From assembly GCA_009760855.2 (NCBI GenBank), contig WPIO01000612.1, forward strand, positions 1 through 19,352: a DNA stretch of 19,352 nt, written 5' to 3'. Below are positions 19,314 through 19,352 of this stretch, one piece after another. The position numbers and the translations under genes were made by a program. The stretch's first letter is position 1; every line of letters begins with the position of its first letter. Under the pieces are notes generated by a model. The model worked only from the letters and a program-made list of their open reading frames with translations, was not told the DNA's origin and did not search any database. The stretch comes from Cristatella mucedo (taxonomy: Eukaryota; Bryozoa; Phylactolaemata; Cristatellidae).

Positions 19314-19352
19314 TTTCACATGAGTTCGCATATGATCGCACAATATCTAGAA

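Larger units (their letters stand above)
3745..19352 (-). repeat. Satellite array 2 with pentameric higher-order structure
   Basis: About 126 monomers averaging 123-124 bp and running to the window's end, in the opposite orientation to array 1. Conserved landmarks on the plus strand are TTTCGCATGAGTTCGCA, ATCGCACAATATC, GCAGAGTGC, CCTTGCTTTAGGC and CACTTGAATAACT. Classes A, B, C, C2, D, E, G and G2 differ in the central 40 bp. Blocks delimited by class A starts have lengths that are multiples of about 123.5 bp, which confirms the monomer count. Frames of 60-128 codons on both strands are monomer multiples (123 = 3 x 41) with no gene signals. I see no other gene, RNA gene or mobile element in this stretch. 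Confidence 0.95.

Noticed and set aside
3745-19352. CRISPR array
   Set aside because: Units of about 123 bp are contiguous and diverge along their whole length; there are no short identical repeats separated by unique spacers, and no cas genes.
1-19352. Telomeric repeats, microsatellites or an rDNA spacer
   Set aside because: No TTAGGG-like or other short tandem runs and no rRNA-like segments are visible; the only period structure is 123 bp and its multiples.

Overview
The window is almost entirely eukaryotic satellite DNA. I find no protein-coding gene, no rRNA and no CRISPR in it. Two features point to a eukaryote: long tandem arrays of a roughly 123-bp monomer with higher-order organisation, and a tRNA-derived, Pol III-type short element inserted in one array. 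The sequence alone does not let me name the organism. CpG is not depleted in the monomers I counted, which argues against a heavily CpG-methylated, decayed array. All open reading frames are short (128 codons at most), repeat the monomer and lack independent gene signals.

Layout. Positions 1 to about 3,731 hold array 1, about 30 monomers in plus orientation. It is interrupted at about 920-1,099 by a roughly 180-bp tRNA-like SINE on the minus strand, with A box, B box, an 11-bp-arm inverted repeat and a T7 terminator. At about 3,732-3,750 a short AT-rich seam marks an abrupt switch of orientation. From there to 19,352 runs array 2, about 126 monomers. Reverse-complemented, array 2 is clearly related to array 1 but strongly diverged.

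Organisation of array 2. Monomers fall into classes that I name by the central part as read on the plus strand: A (ATCTAGAAACCTTAAATAT), B (ATAAGTGAAATCTCGAATCA), C (ATAAAGACACCTCGATACTG), C2 (GAAGATACCTCGATACTGCTC, usually followed by GTTATAGCG), D (ATCTAGATACTTTAAATCC), E (CACTAACTACAAACTTTTAA), G (ATTAAGACATCTCGAAT) and G2 (ATTATGACGTCTCGAAT). The ground state is a pentamer A-B-C-D-E of 616-618 bp. Blocks of 2 to 22 monomers between successive A monomers are explained by insertions, deletions and class substitutions. A distinct stretch alternates D with C or G monomers. It occurs twice, inside a duplication of about 2.3-2.8 kb with a 3.46-kb offset whose copies differ by a 3-monomer and a 1-monomer indel.

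Two short signals are shared by both diverged arrays: TCGCA/TGCGA pentamers on a 10/20-bp spacing, and a 5-7-5 dyad with one compensatory base-pair change in some monomer classes. These are the best candidates for sequence under constraint, for example protein binding or a structured transcript. That function is inference.
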